A stretch of 64,000 nt of DNA from Paraburkholderia megapolitana (GCF_007556815.1 NZ_CP041745.1:3015001-3079000), one strand, 5' to 3'; positions 35,237-46,784 are shown, counted from the first letter of the stretch. Numbers and translations: made by a program. Notes: generated from the sequence alone by a model not told the origin.

Positions 35237-36337
35237 TTACGGCGCGCTTGCCGCGATCTTCGGTGTATCGACCGTCACGTCGCCGCATTGCGCGCGATAA
35301 CGCAGCGCATGATCGATCAGCACCAGCGCGAGCATCGCTTCGGCGATCGGCGTCGCGCGGATACCGACACACGGATCGTGGCGCCCGAACGTTTCGACGA
35401 CCACCGGTTGTCCGCTTCGATCGATCGAACGGCGCGGCGTACGGATGCTCGAAGTCGGCTTGATCGCGATCGACACCGTGATGTCCTGCCCGGTCGAAAT
35501 ACCGCCGAGCACCCCACCCGCGTGATTGCCGACGAACCCTTCCGGCGTCAACTCGTCGCCATGCACCGAGCCGCGCTGCGCAACGCTCGCGAAACCGGCG
35601 CCGATCTCGACACCCTTCACCGCATTGATGCCCATCATCGCGTGTGCGATGTCGGCGTCGAGGCGGTCGAACAACGGCTCGCCGAAACCGACCGGAATGC
35701 CCGACGCCACCACGTTGATGCGCGCACCGATCGAATCGCCGTCTTTGCGCAGCGCATCCATATACGCTTCGAGCTGCGGCACGATGTCCTGATTCGGCGC
35801 GAAGAACGGGTTCTCGCGCACATGTGCCCAATCGACGAACGGCACGTCGATCTCGCCGAGCGTCGCCATGTACGCACGAATCTCGGCGCCGAAATGCTCG
35901 CGCAGCCACTTCTTCGCGACCGCACCGGCGGCCACCGTCGGCGCGGTCAGACGAGCGGACGACCGGCCACCGCCACGGTAATCGCGAATGCCGTATTTTT
36001 GCCAGTAGGTGTAGTCGGCGTGACCGGGACGGAAGGTATCGGCGATGTTGCCGTAGTCCTTACTGCGCTGGTCGGTGTTGCGGATCAGTAGCGCGATCGG
36101 CGCGCCGGTCGTGCGGCCTTCGAAGATGCCGGACAGGATCTCGACCTTGTCCTCTTCCTGGCGCTGCGTCACGTGGCGCGAGGTGCCGGGCTTGCGGCGA
36201 TCGAGTTCGAACTGGATGTCGTCTTCGGCGAGCGCCATGCCCGGCGGACAGCCGTCGATCACGCAACCGATAGCCGGTCCATGCGACTCGCCGAACGTCG
36301 TGACGGTGAAAAGCGTACCGAGAGTATTGCCGGACAT
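35237..36337 (-). CDS. aroC: chorismate synthase
   Basis: A 366-residue enzyme that converts 5-enolpyruvylshikimate 3-phosphate to chorismate with reduced FMN. Signatures are [18 protein letters not shown] near 16-33, [27 protein letters not shown] and [14 protein letters not shown]. The usual length is 350-370. It lies 116 bases beyond the stop of the MFS-acyltransferase gene on the same strand. Confidence 0.98.
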   Translation of the reverse strand: MSGNTLGTLFTVTTFGESHGPAIGCVIDGCPPGMALAEDDIQFELDRRKPGTSRHVTQRQEEDKVEILSGIFEGRTTGAPIALLIRNTDQRSKDYGNIADTFRPGHADYTYWQKYGIRDYRGGGRSSARLTAPTVAAGAVAKKWLREHFGAEIRAYMATLGEIDVPFVDWAHVRENPFFAPNQDIVPQLEAYMDALRKDGDSIGARINVVASGIPVGFGEPLFDRLDADIAHAMMGINAVKGVEIGAGFASVAQRGSVHGDELTPEGFVGNHAGGVLGGISTGQDITVSIAIKPTSSIRTPRRSIDRSGQPVVVETFGRHDPCVGIRATPIAEAMLALVLIDHALRYRAQCGDVTVDTPKIAASAP

Positions 36338-36453
36338 GAGCGGAGTCCAAAGAAATGCGGGAGACCGATATTATGCCAGCCCGCTTCTGGCTACGCGGGA
36401 CGGACCATAAGCCTTCCAAGCGCCGCGGCTTTGCCTGCCGCGGCCCGAGCGCT

Positions 36454-38391
36454 TCACTTACGCGCGCCGCGCAACTCGCTGACGATCTGTTGCAGCCGTT
36501 CCGGCGTCGCTTCCTCGGCGCTGAGCGGCTCGCCCACCGCCAGCGTCAGGCGGCTCATCACGCCTTTGTTTAGCGGCCGGGGCACGCGCGCTTCGGCGGC
36601 CCGCGAGAAGTAGCTGCCCCACAGCCCGCGCAGCGCCATCGGCACGACCGGCGCCGGTGTCCGGCGAATGATCTCGGTCACGCCGTGGCGGAACGGGTTC
36701 ATATCGCCGGTTTTGGTCAGCTTGCCCTCGGGAAAAATGCACACGAGATCGCCATCGGTCAGCGCCGCCGCGCAGGCATCGTACGCACGCGCCAGCATGT
36801 CGGGGTCTTCGTGCGCGGGCGCGATCGGAATCGCCTTCCCGTGCCGGAACACCCAGCCTGCAAACGGTGTGCGGAAGATCCGGTGATCCATCACGAAGCG
36901 GATCGGTCGCGGGCTCTCCGCCATGATGACGATCGCATCGACATAGCTGACGTGATTGCACACCAGCACCGCCGCTCCTTCCTCCGGGATGCGTTCGGCG
37001 TGCACGAGGCGAATCCGGTAGAACGTGTGCACGAGCATCCACGCGATAAAGCGCAGCAGAAACTCCGGCACCAGCGAATAGATGTATGCGGCGACTACGA
37101 TGTTGAGCAGCGCAGTGGTCAGGAAGATGCCCGGAATGCCCACCCCGAGCGCCGTCAACCCGACGGCCATCAACGCGGACACGATCATGAACAGCGAATT
37201 GAGAATATTGTTCGCCGCGATGATGCGCGCGCGGTGAGTCGGCTGGCTGCGGCTCTGGATCAACGCGTACAGCGGCACGCTGTAAAAGCCGCCGAACATC
37301 GCCAGCAGCAGCAGATCGACCAGCACGCGCCAGTGCGCCGGCACCGCGAGAAACTCGCCGACCGACAGCAGATGTGGCGCGGCCGGCAGCGCATGGCTCG
37401 CGAAAAACAGATCGATGCCGAACACGCTCATGCCGATCGAGCCGAGCGGCACGAGGCCGATTTCGATGCGCCGTTTCGACAGCCGTTCGCACATCAACGA
37501 GCCGCTACCGATGCCGATCGAGAACGTCGCGAGCAGCACGGTGACGACATCGGGATTCGCGGACAGCACTTCCTTCGCGAAACGGAAAAACGACGACAGG
37601 AAGGTCGCACCGAAAAACCACAGCCACGAAATACCGAGCAGGCTCAGAAACACGGTGCGATCTTCGCGCGCCAGCTTCAGATTGCGCCACGTTTCGCTGA
37701 CCGGGTTCCAGTTGATGCGCAGATCGGGCTGCAGCGCCGGCGTGGATGGCACCGCCACCGACACCGCGCGTCCCGCCAGCGCGATCACGACGCACATGCC
37801 GGCGAGCACCACCGCGCCATGCTCGACGAAACCGGCCGCGGCGCCCCCGGCTATCGTGCCGATCAGGATCGCAACGAAGGTGCCCATTTCGATGAGCCCG
37901 TTGCCGCCGACCAACTCCGCCTTCGACAGATGCTGCGGCAGGTACGCATACTTGACGGGGCCGAACAGCGTCGAATGCACGCCCATCAGGAACGTGCCGA
38001 GATACAGCAACGACGCGTTGTGAAACCAGAACCCCGCCCCGCCGATCAACATCACGCCGATTTCGAACGTCTTCACGAGGCGCGTGAGCGTCGCCTTGTC
38101 GTACTTGTCGGCGATCTGTCCCGAGGTCGCGGACAGCAGCACGAACGGCAGGATGAAGATTGCGGAAATCAGGAACGCCGCGGTCTTCGCGTCCACACCG
38201 GAAAAGCGCGCGGTCTGATACGTGACAAGCGACGTAAAGCCGATCTTGAACACATTGTCGTTCATCGCACCGAGAAACTGGGTCCAGAAAAACGGCGAGA
38301 AACGGCGTTCGCCCAGCAGGGCGAACTGGGATTCGTGTGCGTGCGCGCTCTGGGCGGCAGGAGTGGCGGCAGGTAGCGGGCGGTCGCTCAT
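36454..38391 (-). CDS. MFS transporter fused to a PlsC-type acyltransferase (LplT-Aas-like)
   Basis: A 645-residue fusion. Residues 1-430 are a 12-helix major facilitator (FFWTQFLGAMNDNVFKIG, then GQIADKYDKATLTRLVKTFE) like the lysophospholipid flippase LplT. Residues 435-645 are a PlsC acyltransferase with NHVSYVD (the HX4D motif) and FPEGKLTKTGDMNPFRHG. The acyl-ACP synthetase that completes the Aas protein of E. coli is absent. Likely role: re-import and re-acylation of lysophospholipids at the inner membrane. I chose the ATG at 38391; the frame extends 22 codons with no transporter features. Confidence 0.93.
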   Translation of the reverse strand: MSDRPLPAATPAAQSAHAHESQFALLGERRFSPFFWTQFLGAMNDNVFKIGFTSLVTYQTARFSGVDAKTAAFLISAIFILPFVLLSATSGQIADKYDKATLTRLVKTFEIGVMLIGGAGFWFHNASLLYLGTFLMGVHSTLFGPVKYAYLPQHLSKAELVGGNGLIEMGTFVAILIGTIAGGAAAGFVEHGAVVLAGMCVVIALAGRAVSVAVPSTPALQPDLRINWNPVSETWRNLKLAREDRTVFLSLLGISWLWFFGATFLSSFFRFAKEVLSANPDVVTVLLATFSIGIGSGSLMCERLSKRRIEIGLVPLGSIGMSVFGIDLFFASHALPAAPHLLSVGEFLAVPAHWRVLVDLLLLAMFGGFYSVPLYALIQSRSQPTHRARIIAANNILNSLFMIVSALMAVGLTALGVGIPGIFLTTALLNIVVAAYIYSLVPEFLLRFIAWMLVHTFYRIRLVHAERIPEEGAAVLVCNHVSYVDAIVIMAESPRPIRFVMDHRIFRTPFAGWVFRHGKAIPIAPAHEDPDMLARAYDACAAALTDGDLVCIFPEGKLTKTGDMNPFRHGVTEIIRRTPAPVVPMALRGLWGSYFSRAAEARVPRPLNKGVMSRLTLAVGEPLSAEEATPERLQQIVSELRGARK

Positions 38392-38512
38392 GAGAGTTGG
38401 ATAAACGGCAAGGGGCGCATGGATATGGACACATGCGGGGACAGGTGTTGCGAGCAAACGCGTGGGCGCAGATTCATCTCACTCTCCTGCGTACGCAAAT
38501 AGACACGCGAAC

Positions 38513-38540
38513 AAAAAAAGCGCCCGCTTTCGCGCGCGCC
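38513..38540 (-). terminator. probable terminator of the CBS-domain gene
   Basis: On the minus strand a GC-rich stem (GCGCGCGC against GCGGGCGC, one mismatch, AAA loop) is followed by seven T residues, about 55 bases past the CBS gene stop. Confidence 0.75.
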
Positions 38541-38595
38541 CTGGTATGGCTCAACCGCATGGCGACATGCACAGCATGCCAGCGCGACGCGCCGG

Positions 38596-39054
38596 CTAGC
38601 GCGCCTGCTGCGGTTCCTGCTCTTCCGGCCAGTCGCGGATATAGGCCTTGAGCATGCGATTCTCGAAACCCTGCTCTTCGACCACTGCCTTCGCGACGTC
38701 GTAGAACGAGATCACGCCCATCAACGCGCGGCTTTCAAGCACCGGCAGATAACGCACGTGATGCTCGAGCATCATGCGGCGCACTTCGTTGACGTCGGTT
38801 TCCGGTGTGCAGGTGATCGGATGATCGTCCATGACCTTGCGGATCGTCGATGTACCGACGCTACCGCCATTGCGGCGCAAGGTGAGGATGATCTCGCGGA
38901 ACGTCAGCATGCCCACCAGATCGCCGTATTCCATCACCACCAGCGAACCGATGTCGTGCTCCGCCATCGCAGTGACTGCGTCGTCCAACGATGTGTCGGG
39001 GGTAACCGTAAAAAGGGTGTTGCCCTTGACCTTGAGAATGTCGCTGACCCGCAT
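38596..39054 (-). CDS. CBS-domain protein
   Basis: A 152-residue protein made of two CBS repeats (about 8-60 and 74-128) and a short acidic tail. Markers are DAVTAMAEHDIGSLVVM, GMLTFREI, RRMMLEHHVRYLPVL and GVISFYDVAKAV. Such stand-alone pairs bind adenosine nucleotides and act as energy sensors or regulators of partner proteins. The ATG at 39054 follows AGGAGA; the frame extends far upstream but only as a low-complexity Arg/Gly-rich reading. Partner unknown. Confidence 0.94.
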   Translation of the reverse strand: MRVSDILKVKGNTLFTVTPDTSLDDAVTAMAEHDIGSLVVMEYGDLVGMLTFREIILTLRRNGGSVGTSTIRKVMDDHPITCTPETDVNEVRRMMLEHHVRYLPVLESRALMGVISFYDVAKAVVEEQGFENRMLKAYIRDWPEEQEPQQAR

Positions 39055-39299
39055 GATTTGTCTCCTGATGACGCCGGTATCGCATGACTGATTTTCGATG
39101 CTAGCGGAAAGGCCCATAAAAGGAAAGCGCGCGGAAGGTGCCCGGAAAGCCCGCCATCGCCCGGCGGGCGGGCGCAGGACGCACCCCGATGGTCCCCTGG
39201 AAGGCCCCAAAAAGGCGCTTCGGGGCGTCCCGCCCGGGATGATAGGATGGCCGCCACCTTCACCCTTTGCGCAGGCCGTACGCGGCTGCGCCCGCCAGG

Positions 39300-40631
39300 A
39301 TGTCCGCCAACCGTTTCGATACGCTCGCGCTGCACGCCGGCGCCGCCCCCGATCCCACGACCGGCGCGCGTGCCACGCCAATCTACCAGACCACGTCGTT
39401 TTCGTTCCGCGACACCGATCACGCGGCTTCGCTGTTCAATATGGAGCGTGCCGGGCATGTCTATTCGCGGATCTCGAATCCGACCGTCGCCGTTTTCGAG
39501 GAACGCGTCGCCGCGCTCGAAAACGGCGCGGGCGCGATCGGCACCGCGAGCGGCCAGGCCGCGCTGCATCTGGCGATCGCCACGCTGATGGGCGCCGGTT
39601 CGCATATCGTCGCGTCAAGCGCGCTGTATGGCGGCTCGCACAACCTGCTCAATTACACGCTGCGCCGCTTCGGCATCGAGACGACCTTCGTCAAACCGGG
39701 CGATCTCGCCGCCTGGCGTGCGGCGTTGCGGCCGAACACGCGTCTGTTGTTCGGCGAAACGCTCGGCAACCCGGGGCTCGACGTGCTCGACATCGCCTCG
39801 GTTGCGCAGATTGCGCACGACCACCGCGTGCCGCTGCTGGTCGACTCGACTTTCACGACCCCGTACCTGCTGCAGCCGTTCGCGCACGGTGCGGATTTCA
39901 TCTATCACTCCGCGACCAAGTTCCTCGGCGGGCACGGGACGACGATCGGCGGCGTGCTGGTTGACGGCGGGACGTTCGACTTCGACGCATCCGGCCGCTT
40001 CCCCGAATTCACCGAACCGTACGACGGCTTCCACGGCATGGTGTTCGCCGAAGAAAGCACCGTCGCGCCGTTCCTGCTGCGGGCGCGCCGCGAAGGATTG
40101 CGCGACTTCGGCGCGTGTCTGCATCCGCAGGCGGCGTGGCAGTTGCTGCAAGGTATCGAAACGCTGCCGCTGCGCATGGAACGACATGTCGCCAATACGC
40201 GCCGGATCGTCGAGTTTCTCGTGGCACACGCGGCCGTCGAATCGGTGGCATATCCGGAACTCGCCTCGCACCCGGACCACGCGCTCGCGCAGCGCCTGCT
40301 GCCACGCGGTGCGGGTGCGGTGTTCAGCTTCAACCTGCGCGGCGATCGCGCGGCCGGCCGGCGTTTTATCGAAACGCTGTCGCTGTTCTCGCATCTCGCG
40401 AATGTCGGCGATGCGCGCTCGCTCGTCATTCATCCCGCATCGACCACGCATTTCCGCATGGACGCGGCGGCGCTGGCGGCAGCCGGAATTGCCGAAGGGA
40501 CGATCCGGCTGTCGATCGGTCTCGAAGATCCCGACGATCTGATCGACGACCTGAAACGCGCGCTGAAAGCGGCGCAGAAGGCGCCGGCCGCGTCCTCGGG
40601 CGGCGCTGCCCGTAAGGAGACGTCCGCATGA
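39300..40631 (+). CDS. Cys/Met-metabolism PLP enzyme, probable O-acetylhomoserine aminocarboxypropyltransferase
   Basis: A 443-residue PLP enzyme. RFDTLALHAG opens the family fold, GTASGQAALHLA and YGGSHNLLNYTL line the active site, Lys207 in HSATKFLGGHG carries PLP, and ASTTHFRM closes it. The length (over 420) and the long insert favour the MetY type, which makes homocysteine from O-acetylhomoserine and sulfide, over the shorter cystathionine gamma-lyase/MetZ types. The ATG at 39300 was preferred over an upstream one because it starts the family N-terminus. An alpha/beta hydrolase gene overlaps its end. Confidence 0.92.
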   Translation: MSANRFDTLALHAGAAPDPTTGARATPIYQTTSFSFRDTDHAASLFNMERAGHVYSRISNPTVAVFEERVAALENGAGAIGTASGQAALHLAIATLMGAGSHIVASSALYGGSHNLLNYTLRRFGIETTFVKPGDLAAWRAALRPNTRLLFGETLGNPGLDVLDIASVAQIAHDHRVPLLVDSTFTTPYLLQPFAHGADFIYHSATKFLGGHGTTIGGVLVDGGTFDFDASGRFPEFTEPYDGFHGMVFAEESTVAPFLLRARREGLRDFGACLHPQAAWQLLQGIETLPLRMERHVANTRRIVEFLVAHAAVESVAYPELASHPDHALAQRLLPRGAGAVFSFNLRGDRAAGRRFIETLSLFSHLANVGDARSLVIHPASTTHFRMDAAALAAAGIAEGTIRLSIGLEDPDDLIDDLKRALKAAQKAPAASSGGAARKETSA

Positions 40632-41458
40632 TTATCGACGTCCGCGGAACGCCTGCTTACGCCTATACCGGCGGCAAATCTTTCGATCCTGCCCTGCCGT
40701 GCGCGGTTTTCATCCACGGCGCCGAGCATGATCACAGCGTATGGGCGCTGCAAACCCGCTACTTCGCTCATCACGGCTTCAGCGTGCTCGCCGTCGATCT
40801 GCCGGGTCATCACCGCAGCGCAGGGCCCGCACTGTCGAGCGTCGCCGGGATGGCCGACTGGCTCGCCGCGCTGCTCGATGCCGTGGGTGTGCAGCGTGCG
40901 TTCGTCGCCGGTCATAGCATGGGGTCGCTGATTGCGCTCGATTTCGCCGGCCGCTATGCAGATCGCGTCACCCATCTCGCGCTGCTCGCGACCGCGGTGC
41001 CGATGACCGTGTCCGCCACACTGCTCGACGCGGCACGCGAGCGCGAGCCCGAAGCGATCGAGATGGTCAACCAGTGGTCGCATTCGACGTTTGCCGCGAA
41101 ACCGTCGTGCCCGGGGCCGGGCTTCTGGCTGCATGGCATGAATCAGCGCCTGATGGAGCGCGTCTCCGCAACCGGTGAACCGCAGTTGTTCCATACCGAC
41201 TTCGCCGCCTGCAACGCATACACGGACGGGCTCGAACGTGCTGCGCAGGTGCGTTGCCCGGTGCGTTTCATCGTCGGGAAGCGCGATGCGATGACGCCGC
41301 CACGCGCTGCGCGGGCGCTCGCCGATGCGTTCGCGGCCGCCGGCGCGACAGTGGACACCGTCACGCTCGACGCCGGCCATGCATTGATGACCGAGCAACC
41401 GGACGCGACGCTCGACGCTCTGTTCGATTTCGCCTCGCGCCCGCTTTCCGGTAGCTGA
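40628..41458 (+). CDS. alpha/beta-fold hydrolase coupled to the MetY-like gene
   Basis: A 276-residue hydrolase with FIHGAEHDHSVWALQ, LAVDLPGHHRSAG, the elbow GHSMGS, a catalytic Asp in VGKRDAMTPP and His in DAGHALM. The ATGA overlap with the upstream PLP-enzyme gene shows translational coupling. The substrate is unknown; an ester or lactone of a homoserine-type compound would fit the context, but that is a guess. Confidence 0.92.
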   Translation: MIIDVRGTPAYAYTGGKSFDPALPCAVFIHGAEHDHSVWALQTRYFAHHGFSVLAVDLPGHHRSAGPALSSVAGMADWLAALLDAVGVQRAFVAGHSMGSLIALDFAGRYADRVTHLALLATAVPMTVSATLLDAAREREPEAIEMVNQWSHSTFAAKPSCPGPGFWLHGMNQRLMERVSATGEPQLFHTDFAACNAYTDGLERAAQVRCPVRFIVGKRDAMTPPRAARALADAFAAAGATVDTVTLDAGHALMTEQPDATLDALFDFASRPLSGS

Positions 41459-41600
41459 TTCGCCGGTTGATCCGCAAGCCCTTGCCGCCACGCAACACCG
41501 GGCCTCAGCCCGGTTGCACGCGCCGGTCGATCGCAGCACAATGGATCAAGCCGGGCGCCGCTAACGGCGCCGGCAAGGGAAACGGAACAGGGAGGCGATC

Positions 41601-41921
41601 ATGCGCCAAACTACTCACACCGAGCACTTCGCGAGCTTCGCGGAGTTCTATCCGTTCTATCTCGACGAACATCGCAACCTGATCTCAAGGCGGCTGCATT
41701 TCATCGGGTCGCTGGGGGTAATCGGCTGCTTGGCGATGGCACTCGCAATGGGTGACTGGCTCTGGCTGCCGGCCGCAGTGGTCTGCGGTTACGGGTTCGC
41801 GTGGGTCGGCCATTTCTTCTTCGAGAAAAACCGGCCTGCCACGTTTCGTCATCCGGTTTATAGCTTGATGGGGGACTGGGTGATGTTTAAGGACATCTGC
41901 ATCGGCAAGGTTTCGTTGTAG
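41601..41921 (+). CDS. Mpo1-like (DUF962) membrane protein
   Basis: A 106-residue protein of the DUF962/Mpo1 family. Features are the N-terminal FYPFYLDEH with conserved His, RRLHFIGS, two hydrophobic helices and GHFFFEKNRPATFRHPVYS. Yeast Mpo1 is an iron-dependent dioxygenase for 2-hydroxy fatty acids; bacterial members keep the histidines, but their role is little studied. The ATG follows GGAGG at 5-base spacing. The last eight codons are duplicated 782 bases downstream, on the far side of the toxin-antitoxin pair. Confidence 0.92.
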   Translation: MRQTTHTEHFASFAEFYPFYLDEHRNLISRRLHFIGSLGVIGCLAMALAMGDWLWLPAAVVCGYGFAWVGHFFFEKNRPATFRHPVYSLMGDWVMFKDICIGKVSL

Positions 41922-41922
41922 C
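41897..41922 (+). repeat. direct repeat, copy 1 (3' end of Mpo1-like gene)
   Basis: CTGCATCGGCAAG, then one base, then TTTCGTTGTAGC. The copy at 42679-42704 matches 25 of 26 bases. This copy encodes the last residues and stop of the Mpo1-like protein. Confidence 0.9.
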
Positions 41923-42011
41923 CGCTATAGCAGCACCGGTTTCAATCAGTTTTCGTGCCTGAGGAAGGGTGCGAAAACCGCTGTAGCGATTTATCTCAGG
42001 CGCCTCAAATA

Positions 42012-42040
42012 TTGCAACGCATACGTCAGCGACGTATAAT
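42012..42040 (+). promoter_or_regulatory. toxin-antitoxin promoter with embedded palindromic operator
   Basis: TTGCAA (42012-42017) and a consensus TATAAT (42035-42040) are 17 bases apart. Between and partly over the -10 lies a perfect inverted repeat ATACGTC-AGC-GACGTAT (42021-42037), a natural operator for the HTH antitoxin. The -10 ends 6 bases before the toxin ATG, so the mRNA may be leaderless. Confidence 0.8.
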
Positions 42041-42046
42041 CATTCC

Positions 42047-42361
42047 ATGCTGACGATCGTTGAAACTCCGCTCTTCAAAAACTACGTCTCCGACTACTGG
42101 ACGGAGAACGAACGCGGCGAATTCTGCGGATGGCTCGCCAGCAATCCCGAAGCTGGGGACGTGGTTCCCGGATCGGGAGGCTGCCGGAAAGTTCGCTGGA
42201 AGCGCCAAGGCAGTGGAAAGAGCGGCGGCGTTCGAGTCATCTATTACAACCGGCTCGCCAATGGCGAAATCTGGTTGCTGACCATCTATGCCAAGAGCGC
42301 ACTAGAAAATCTGCCTGCTCATACGCTCAAGGCAATCAAGGAGGCTATCGAAAATGCCTAA
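42047..42361 (+). CDS. RelE/HigB-like toxin of a type II toxin-antitoxin system
   Basis: A 104-residue protein of the HigB2/RelE superfamily: ETPLFKNYV, then GDVVPGSGGCRKVRW, GKSGGVRVIYYN and the C-terminal EIWLLTIYAKSALENL. Family toxins cut mRNA on the ribosome. The Arg and Lys residues of the central strands that form the RNase site are present. The antitoxin gene follows with an 8-base overlap, toxin first as in higBA. No Shine-Dalgarno site precedes the ATG. Confidence 0.93.
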   Translation: MLTIVETPLFKNYVSDYWTENERGEFCGWLASNPEAGDVVPGSGGCRKVRWKRQGSGKSGGVRVIYYNRLANGEIWLLTIYAKSALENLPAHTLKAIKEAIENA

Positions 42362-42668
42362 GAACGAAAAAGACCTGATCGCACGCGACGCAACGCGCGA
42401 CATCGGAGCGGAATTGCTACAGGCCGTGAAGCAAATGAAGGCCGGTGAAGCAGCTCGTTCCACCAAAGTCGCGGTCAGCACGGCGAGCGAAGCACGCAGC
42501 AAGCTTGGCCTGTCGCAATCGCAATTCGCGACTGCGCTCGGCGTGTCGATTCGTACTTTGCAAGAATGGGAGCAAGGTCGGCGGTTGCCGACTGGAGCCG
42601 CAAAGCGCCTTCTCAACATTGCCGCACGACACCCCGAAGTGCTTCTCGAAGAACTGGCTGTTCAGTAA
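42354..42668 (+). CDS. XRE-family antitoxin (HigA/NadS-like)
   Basis: A 104-residue antitoxin with a helix-turn-helix at about 55-95 (LGLSQSQFATALGVSIRTLQ, then EWEQGRRLPTGAAKRLL). The flexible N-terminal part (EKDLIARDATRDIGAELLQ) probably wraps the toxin. NadS-type antitoxins have this layout. It would bind the palindrome at 42021-42037 and repress the pair. Confidence 0.93.
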   Translation: MPKNEKDLIARDATRDIGAELLQAVKQMKAGEAARSTKVAVSTASEARSKLGLSQSQFATALGVSIRTLQEWEQGRRLPTGAAKRLLNIAARHPEVLLEELAVQ

Positions 42669-42678
42669 TCGCCAAGAC

Positions 42679-42704
42679 CTGCATCGGCAAGCTTTCGTTG
42701 TAGC
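42679..42704 (+). repeat. direct repeat, copy 2 (downstream of the toxin-antitoxin pair)
   Basis: Same 26 bases as 41897-41922 with a single G/C difference at position 14. It is not part of a gene here and starts 10 bases after the antitoxin stop. Confidence 0.9.
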
Positions 42705-42752
42705 TGCCGGTTCCAGCGTCCTCATTCCCCAGACCGCCCCGCTATCGCACCT

Positions 42753-45237
<2,485 letters not shown>

Positions 45238-45301
45238 ATAATCGAAAAAACGCGCTGTCCCGTTCATCCGCACGTCGCACATTCACTCGTACGATTTCAT
45301 C

Positions 45302-46747
45302 ATGACTCAAGCCGCTGCCACTACTCCTGCCTCCGTCCAGTCGTTTGTCGACGCCTGCCGCGCCGCTATCGGCGCCGCTCATGTGCTCACCGATCCGCAC
45401 GACACCGCTCCGTTTCTGACCGACTGGCGCCGCCGCTACACCGGCGCCGCCTGCGCGGTGCTGAACCCGTCGAACGCACAGGAAGTCGCCGCACTCGTGA
45501 AGCTCGCCGTCGAACACGGCATCGCGCTCGTGCCGCAGGGCGGCAACACGGGCCTCGTCGGCGGTGCGACGCCGGACGCGAGCGGCCACCAGGCCGTGCT
45601 GACGCTGCGGCGCCTGAACCGGGTACGCGATATCGATCCGCACAACAACACCATCACCGTCGAAGCCGGCGTGGTGCTCGCCGAAGTCCAGGCGCGTGCC
45701 GCCGATGCAGGCCGGCTATTTCCATTGAGCCTCGCCGCGGAAGGAAGCTGCACGATTGGCGGCAACCTCGCTACCAACGCGGGCGGCACCGGTGTCCTGC
45801 GCTACGGCAATACACGCGAGCTGTGTCTCGGCCTCGAAGTCGTGACGCCGCAAGGCGAACTGTGGGACGGGTTGCGCGGGCTGCGCAAGGACAACACGGG
45901 CTACGATCTGCGCGATCTGTTCATCGGTGCGGAGGGCACGCTCGGCATTATTACGGCTGCTGTGATGAAACTGCATCCGCAGCCCGCTGCTCAAGTAACC
46001 GCGCTCGCCGCGCTGGCATCTCCTCATGCGGCGCTCGATTTTCTCGCGCTCGCACAGCGCATGGCCGGACCGCTTCTGACTGGCTTCGAACTGATGTCGG
46101 ATTTCTGTCTGCGCCTTGTTGGCCGGCATTTTCCGCAGCTGCGCTATCCGTTTGCCGACACGCATCCGCAAGTCGTGCTGCTCGAACTGTCGGACAGCGA
46201 AAGCGAGGCACACGCCCGCGCGCTGTTCGAGCAACTGATGGAAGCCGCGCTCGAAGCCGGCATCGTCGACGATGCGGTGGTGGCCGAAAGCCTCGCGCAA
46301 TCGCAGGCGTTCTGGGATCTGCGCGAACATATTCCGCTCGCGCAGGCCGAGGAAGGGTTGAACATCAAGCACGACATCGCCGTGCCGATCTCGCGCATCG
46401 GCCACTTCATCGACGAAACCGACGCCGCAATTGCACAGGCGCTACCGGGCGTGCGGATGGTCACATTCGGGCATCTCGGCGACGGTAACCTGCACTACAA
46501 CGTGCAGGCACCGGAAGGCGTCGATGCGAAGGGTTTTCTGGCGGAGCACCAGGGGCCGATCAACCAGATCGTCTACGACAGCGTGCACCGGCACCGCGGC
46601 AGCATCAGCGCCGAACACGGCCTCGGTCAGCTGAAAATCGACGAAGCGGCGCACTACAAGTCCGATCTCGAAGTGCGCTTGATGCAGGCCGTCAAACACG
46701 CGCTCGATCCGCTCAATCTGATGAACCCGGGCAAGGTGCTGCGCTAG
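45302..46747 (+). CDS. FAD-binding D-2-hydroxyacid dehydrogenase (GlcD/DLD family)
   Basis: A 481-residue flavoprotein with an N-terminal PCMH-type FAD domain (about 45-225; VPQGGNTGLVGGATPD, LAAEGSCTIGGNLATNAGG) and a C-terminal FAD-oxidase domain with GHLGDGNLHYNVQAP and SISAEHGLGQLKI. Members oxidise D-lactate, glycolate or D-2-hydroxyglutarate and pass electrons to quinone or ETF. The complete His cluster suggests an active enzyme; the substrate is not fixed by the sequence. Confidence 0.94.
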   Translation: MTQAAATTPASVQSFVDACRAAIGAAHVLTDPHDTAPFLTDWRRRYTGAACAVLNPSNAQEVAALVKLAVEHGIALVPQGGNTGLVGGATPDASGHQAVLTLRRLNRVRDIDPHNNTITVEAGVVLAEVQARAADAGRLFPLSLAAEGSCTIGGNLATNAGGTGVLRYGNTRELCLGLEVVTPQGELWDGLRGLRKDNTGYDLRDLFIGAEGTLGIITAAVMKLHPQPAAQVTALAALASPHAALDFLALAQRMAGPLLTGFELMSDFCLRLVGRHFPQLRYPFADTHPQVVLLELSDSESEAHARALFEQLMEAALEAGIVDDAVVAESLAQSQAFWDLREHIPLAQAEEGLNIKHDIAVPISRIGHFIDETDAAIAQALPGVRMVTFGHLGDGNLHYNVQAPEGVDAKGFLAEHQGPINQIVYDSVHRHRGSISAEHGLGQLKIDEAAHYKSDLEVRLMQAVKHALDPLNLMNPGKVLR

Positions 46748-46784
46748 TCGCACGCCGAACCCCACTCCTGCAGGAGTCGCCGCC

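Noticed and set aside
36419..36460. GC-rich hairpin between the MFS-acyltransferase gene and aroC
   Set aside because: Strong stem but no T-run on either strand and it overlaps the gene end, so a terminator is not supported.
39100..39299. SAM riboswitch upstream of the MetY-like gene
   Set aside because: The region is GC-rich with hairpin potential, but I could not match a SAM-I, SAM-II or SAH riboswitch core.
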